The notes under the pieces are model-generated. The model saw nothing but the letters and a program-made list of their open reading frames with translations. It was not told the DNA's origin and made no database searches. Position numbers and translations under genes: made by a program. 64,000 nucleotides of DNA from NCBI GenBank assembly GCA_022432975.1, contig CM039509.1, forward strand, positions 22,661,432 through 22,725,431, in the 5' to 3' direction. The DNA comes from Begonia masoniana. Taxonomy: Eukaryota; Streptophyta; Magnoliopsida; Cucurbitales; Begoniaceae. Every line of letters starts with the position of its first letter. The first letter of the stretch is position 1. This document shows positions 59,032 through 64,000 of this stretch, piece after piece.

Positions 59032-61040
59032 ATAGGTCACACTCAAGAAAGTTGTGCAGAGTGACAAAGGGTGGATACGTCAGACGGGATTTGTCAAAAT
59101 AATTGAGTTAAGGTTAAATTTCAAATAATTTTATTTACTTTTTATTATTATATTTAAAATAATATCGTGGTTACTCTTTTATTTTATTATTTTAAAAAAT
59201 ATTTACTGATATATCAAATAATAATTAGTATAATTAATGTAATAAATTATAAATAATTAAATAAGTAAACATAAATTACAATAGAGGGACACGTTTGGTT
59301 TTTAATTCATCAATTCTAATTTGTTAAAATTTAAGGTTTATTACTTTATTTAAGCCCATGATCGCAAAGTCAGTCCATGGTTCGCCTGGTTTAGTCTAAC
59401 CTTAAGTTGGACTTTATTCTTTTAATACCAAGTTATGTTCTGCCGACGCAATTTTAAACCAGACCTATACTTAATTCAAGATGAAGTTCAGCCTAGATAG
59501 CACAAATGTGCAGTCTAGAGCTATGACAATGTAACACAACATTGTTGTGTGACATGGAAAATAATCAATAAATTTTTATTTCAGATCGACTACTAGCTGA
59601 TTTGCTGTCCAAAATTTGATCAACGACGTTTGACCGTCATTTTTCATCTAAGTTGGTTTGGGACTAAATGAAATTTATCTGATATACTACAAAGTAAGAT
59701 TGTAGTGATAATAATATTTTTTAAAAAATAATATTAAATACACATTCTAAATTTATTTGATGAGATGACAAATACTATCAGAGGTAGTTAATAATCACAT
59801 ATAATTTATTTTAATTATTATGTTAATTAATAGTGAAATTTAAAGGTCACGTCATAAGAAAATTAACCCATGGTCATTATTTTTCAAACACTTACCATAA
59901 AGAAATTAATAGAGAAATAATGAATGGCGTCTTTGTTGAAAAGTGTAAAAGTAGGGGCAAATAAGAAACAGGAAGGAGATATGAATTATGATTAATCGGT
60001 GCGTGAAAGGAAAAGAAAAGCTACGGAGACCGCGGTTTAATGTATGAAGTGGGCCCCGCGCCAGAAGGACGACAGTTAGTGGATAAGCCGATAAGGTCGT
60101 CACTCAGATTCGTGTTTATTTCATCTAAAACGGTGCCGTTTCTCATGAGATTAATTTGTTGCCTTCATTGTTACACGACTGACTGTTCAACCTCCACGTG
60201 TCCTCCATTTCTCTCAGTCTTCCTCTTCTCTTCACCTTCAAGAAGCACGGGAGGTGGAGACTGGAGACTTTCAGTTTCCACCCACTTCCGAAGAAAAGAG
60301 TGACGATTCTAGTTTCAGAAATTAGGGTTTCCGGATTGTAATTTTTTTGCTTTTGTTTATTTTTTGGTCTTCTTTTTCCTGCGATGATGTATTCTGTATC
60401 CGGGGTCAGTTTGTAGCATTTCTTTTAATAATTTCAAAAACTAAGTTCAGGAGTCCATACACTCTGCTTCCACATTGGCAACAACAAAGAGATATATTTC
60501 ATCGTTGTCATCGATATTGATGGCTATCAGTAATTGGCCAGGATACGAGCTATTCAGATGACAATCATCCAAACAGATAATAATAGGAGTGAACATGATC
60601 TAGTTCGGCCCAGTTTTTCTAGAGGTTATGACCGGACCAATAAATTTTAGTTTTTAAATTTTAGAACCAATAAACCTAAATTTTTTTCTAAGAACGGACC
60701 AAAAATGTGATCTCGATTCTGGTCCGATTCTAGTCATCCCAAATATTTTTTTTTAGTTGCTGGAATTGATTCTATCATAGAGAGCAAGTAGAATTTTCAG
60801 TTTTGGTCCTCCAGTTCAAGGGTATGAAAATAATAAGTTTTCATTTTAATGAATTTGATCCCATAACCATTATTGAGAAATAATAGGTAATTCTGTGTGT
60901 TTTAAATCAAATAAAACACTTAATTTTTCTATTCAAACCTTAATAAATTTTTTTGTCAATTCGAACATCAAATTATTCAAATATCAAACTAATCACCGTT
61001 AACAAATTGACCCAATCTATTAAATATACTTTGAAAAATT
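59032..61040. other. Intergenic DNA; possible promoter or leader near 60180-60360
   Basis: AT-rich, no recognisable coding exon. Around 60194-60200 there is a CCACGTGTCC (G-box core), then CT-rich sequence and AAATTAGGGTTTCCGG (60320-60335), which look like a plant 5' leader on the plus strand, but no gene follows that I can identify. Confidence 0.35.
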
Positions 61041-61049
61041 GTCGGTGAG

Positions 61050-61985
61050 TTCCTACAACAATATTCACAGTCTATTGACATTGAAGCAAATTATGAATAA
61101 TTTGTAGACGGACTTTAAATCCAACTTAGTAAAAAATCTTGCACCATATAATTCATCTAAAATCTCTTCTATCATGAGAATTGAAAATTTATCAGCGATT
61201 GTCTCTCTATTGAGTGCTCTATAATCAGTGCAAAAATGTCAACTTTCATCTTTTTTTTTTTCACCAAAATTATAGGGCTGGAAACTGGGCTCGTACTTGA
61301 CTGTATGATTCTCGTTGGTAACATTTCTCAAATCAATTTTTCAATTTCATCCTTTTGAATTTGCAGGTAACGATATGGTCTTACATTAACAGGGGAAATA
61401 TCTTCCTTCAAGACGATTGCATGTTCATGAGCTCTGATTGGGGGTAATCCCGTTGGCATGTTCATCACTAACTTGTATTTGCTTAATAATTGCTCAATTA
61501 TAAGTGGTTGTTTATGTTTTCAGCATCAATTTCTCCCAAATCGATAGCTCCCAATTCCACCAACCAACCATATCTCTTATGTTTCACTACCCTTCGCATA
61601 GCCTTCAAAGCAAATTGGGTTCTGCCAAGTTTGGCTCGTCCTTGATCATAGTAGGTTTTCCTACTTCCAACAGTTTGATCGTTAAGTGTTTCCAATTGAC
61701 TTGCATATCTTCCATAGAAACTAGCCGTTGCATGCCCGATATAATATCCGATCCCGGTATAATATCCGAGTTTCCCAGTTCTATTGGCAAAGAATCTCCC
61801 ATAATATCAACTTTGGGTAGTGAGAGTGCCACTTGTTTACAAATTTCAGCTCCTTTAATAGACTGTCCATTGCCCAAGCCCAATACTATTTCATAGCTAT
61901 TAGTATATGTGACCGGTAATTCCAACTCTTTCACTATAGTTTTAGTGGTGAGCGTTATTGACATTGCACCACTTAAAATCACAGA
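61050..61985 (-). pseudogene. Decayed gypsy pol remnant: protease and reverse transcriptase
   Basis: On the minus strand, 61982 down to about 61610 reads like a gypsy aspartic-protease tail (TIVKELELPVTYTNSYEI, ICKQVALSLPKVDIM, DMQVNWKHLTIKLLEVGK). Below 61500 in shifting frames comes an RT start (IRAHEHAIVLKEDISPVNV, PYRYLQIQKDEIE, LARGE-loop-free FCTDYRAL region near 61220). It is broken by many frameshifts and stops. It is on the same strand as element D, directly beyond D's 3' LTR, and differs in style from the pol of F and G. Confidence 0.65.
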
Positions 61986-62238
61986 ACCATAGCTAAGTTA
62001 TCCAACTTGTCAAATTCAAACAATGGAGCGCCGTTGCTTTCAATTTCTAGCTGTCGCTTTCCCATTGGATGCGGACTACCGAGTCGTCGGCACACCTGGC
62101 CCCCTCCGACCGCCCAAAAAGAACCCACCCCACTTTATTTTTTACATCTTTTCCGACTGGTTTTCCCTTCGTACAGAAATTACCAACGTTGATAATATAA
62201 TTATTAATTATTTTGTATTAAAATTTGAGGAGACTGAC

Positions 62239-62526
62239 TGTTGTGAGAGAGCTATTATCAGCAGAAAGTACTCACTATATTCTCTCACAAGAACGTTTAC
62301 AACGAAATGATGAACGGAAAGGAAAAACTACAGAAAACGATAAAAGAAAACTAACAAGAAAATAACCAATTCATTCCACGCCTTCTCTCTTCTCTGCTGC
62401 TCGTTATAAAGGAATCCTTTCTAATGGTTTGCCACGTCATCCACTTCATTAGCTGGGTTGGGCTGATATCTGATTCTTCTTGGCGGGCCAACTTGGTAGC
62501 CGTTCATGGAAGCCCCTTCCATGACA
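62239..62526 (-). repeat. 3' LTR of element D (288 bp)
   Basis: TG...CA ends in minus sense; the plus strand begins TGTTGTGAGAG and ends CCATGACA. It has the same length as both LTRs of C but is clearly diverged from them inside. A TATA-like TTATAAAGG lies near 62405 (plus-strand spelling). Confidence 0.85.
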
Positions 62527-62529
62527 AAT

Positions 62530-62541
62530 CCTCCCCCTTAA
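62530..62541 (-). other. Polypurine tract of element D
   Basis: The complement reads TTAAGGGGGAGG, three bases before the LTR. Confidence 0.85.
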
Positions 62542-62573
62542 CAGATCCTTGTCCTCAAGGATATCTTCATTTC

Positions 62574-63780
62574 ACGTAGACTTTCTCAGATAACATTTTT
62601 TGAATTATCATCCAATTCTGCTACAGAGCCATCAAGCGACTGAATGAATGAACTTCGCTCCAAGACATCTTCCACTGCTCCCTTCACCAGTAATAAATTT
62701 TTTCCTGAGCTGGAAGAAGAAATTACTCCCATAGATTTTCGATCTCGATCGAACTCCGGTGTTGCAATCCTATGTTCAATTTTTTTTTTTTTTCCATTGT
62801 TGACAGCACCGCAGTATATCCTCATGAGCAGAATGTGTGCCAGAACCAATTCCTTCAGGGAGTCGCATTTTTTCCACCAAAAATTTCAATGCTGCTTCGG
62901 TGGGCATGCCATTGGCAACAAAGTGAATTCCAGATTGTTCAACACCAGCATCATTACAGATAGCAGAAATCTTTGCAATCATTTGAAGATTAGCGTCCAT
63001 TTTATTTTTCCAGCCATGTATTTTTCCATCAAAAGGATTATATGTTGTCCCTTCAACATCCAAGTCCCGAATAGCACCGGGTCTAGAACCAATAGCCACA
63101 AGTTTTGCCACAGCCATCTGATTGGTTGTCAAAGTACCTGTTTTGTCGGAACAAATGACAGTTGTACAACCAAGAGTTTCAACACTAGGCAGCTTTCGAA
63201 CAAGTGTATTCTTTTGAGCCATTTTTCGTGTGCCAAGTGCCATGCATGTTGTTATAACTGCGGGTAGACCTTCTGGAATAGCAGCAACAGCCAATGCTAC
63301 AGCAATCTCAAAGTAATATGTGCACTTCTCGAAGGAGAACTTAAAGTTACGCGGCCATCCATCAACGTATTTCCAAGTGAGAAAGTATGTCACATTGATA
63401 AGCCAAACAAGAGCACAAATCACTCCAATGATAATACTTAAAAGCTCTCCAAACTCATTCAACTTTTTCTTTAATGGAGTATCTTCTTCACTTAGTGATG
63501 CTTCTTGAATCTGTGAATGCACCTTTCCTATTTCAGTATTCATCCCTATCTGGGTAACTAAGCATATGGCATTCCCATTCACTACAGTTGTCCCAGCAAA
63601 AACCATACATTTCTTACCTTGAATATCAGTATTTTCTGGCACAACCTTAACATATTTGCTTACTGCTTCACTCTCCCCTGTCAATGACCCTTGTTCAATC
63701 CTGAAAGTAGAGCTGATTAAATTCAATATCCGCATATCAGCAAGCACTTTATGCCCAACCTTCAATTGGAGACCATTCCT
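62574..63780 (-). pseudogene. Captured ER-type Ca2+-ATPase fragment (ECA1/ECA4-like)
   Basis: Plant ECA proteins are P-type ATPases pumping Ca2+/Mn2+ into the ER and endomembranes. From about 63770 the frame shows the actuator domain ([14 protein letters not shown]), transmembrane segments M3 and M4 with the ion-binding PEGLP, the phosphorylation site [12 protein letters not shown], and part of the nucleotide-binding domain ([17 protein letters not shown]). A run of 14 T (62780-62793) shifts the frame; the homology resumes as [17 protein letters not shown] and ends near 62574 at ESLREMK, after an in-frame TGA. The N-terminal actuator part, the rest of the N domain and M5-M10 are missing, so it cannot pump. 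The fragment lies between retroelement-specific sequence and the unidentified leader to its right. Confidence 0.88.
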
Positions 63781-64000
63781 ATCCTCAACAACAGTATTTG
63801 TACTCATCACACTAACAGCAGAAAAAGAGAACTCATTATCAGTTCCACAATCACTATTAATAGCTTGTCCATCATTCTTTCCTTGGGATGCAGAGACAGT
63901 TTCATTGAGCTCTTGATCCTTCCAGTTTTTACCATTAGATTCCTGGATTACTTGCAATGGTGAGGCCGTAGATTGTCTAAGCATTTGATCGTTGGGTGAA
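63781..64000 (-). CDS. Frame upstream of the Ca2+-ATPase fragment, origin unknown
   Basis: In frame with the ATPase part and open to the window edge: Ser/Asn/Gln-rich ([20 protein letters not shown]). It is not ECA sequence. By analogy with element C it may be retroelement gag or another captured piece; I do not recognise it. Confidence 0.4.

Larger units (their letters stand above)
62239..64000 (-). mobile_element. Element D (3' part): second 288-bp-LTR element carrying a host gene
   Basis: The LTR 62239-62526 in minus sense starts TGTCATGGAAGGGGC and ends CTCACAACA, exactly as in element C. Its polypurine tract (62530-62541) has the same context (TTGAGGACAAGG before it). The interior up to the window edge has no pol but carries an ER-type Ca2+-ATPase fragment. 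The 5' half is outside the window. Confidence 0.82.

Noticed and set aside
62644..63267. 207-codon plus-strand frame
   Set aside because: Antisense shadow of the Ca2+-ATPase fragment.

Overview
This is plant nuclear DNA, most likely from a eudicot. The window is dominated by nested Ty3/gypsy LTR retrotransposons primed by initiator-Met tRNA (primer site TGGTATCAGAGC). The few host gene pieces are plant proteins: a purple acid phosphatase first exon, a plastid TPR-type gene, and fragments resembling FREE1/FYVE1, ESF1, a UBP deubiquitinase and an ER-type Ca2+-ATPase. Nothing looks bacterial or viral in the usual sense. I use letters for the mobile elements.

Layout, left to right. 1-1627: element A, the end of a 5' LTR plus a broken gag, cut at 1628 by LTR B, which runs into a 100-N assembly gap (4258-4357). 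5104-5350 (-): orphan first exon of a purple acid phosphatase. 5400-9645: AT-rich intergenic DNA with a Mutator-type MITE (8324-8971) and a 7-bp microsatellite. 9646-22249: element C, a retroelement with 288-bp LTRs that lacks pol and instead carries one long reading frame fused from several host mRNAs. It is interrupted by the gag-only retroelement E (11588-19984) and by a palindromic TG...CA insertion (21598-21954). 22808-36165 (-): a split TPR-type host gene, one intron of which holds the nearly intact 10-kb retroelement F (22954-32929). 36544-59026: element G, a decayed gypsy copy that has received two solo LTRs. One of these (N, 39317-53284) has swollen to 14 kb because an almost perfectly homogeneous 21-bp tandem array of about 11.8 kb grew inside it. 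The other is S (54615-57137). 59030-62238: intergenic DNA and a decayed pol remnant. 62239-64000 (-): the 3' end of element D, a second member of the 288-bp-LTR family, whose body carries a captured Ca2+-ATPase (ECA-type) fragment.

Two things stand out. First, C and D appear to be two members of one small-LTR family that each carry different host coding fragments in place of pol. This parallels what is known for maize Bs1. In C the captured pieces, the remaining gag start and the tail of a deubiquitinase are all in one frame, apart from a single TAG and the later insertion of E. Second, the large LTRs (E, F, G, N, S) share an internal plan: splice-site-like signals, a small hairpin (GGCC-loop-GGCC, with compensating changes between copies), then a zone where every LTR type has its own tandem repeat. 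In N this zone became the giant satellite, whose unit contains the hairpin (GCC-GAAA-GGC).

All junctions below were read by eye. Target-site duplications were found for C (CTTAA/CTTGA), E (AAAAG), F (TTAAC), G (TGTTC), N (AGACA), S (CCCGA), the palindromic insert (GGAGG) and the MITE (9 bp).
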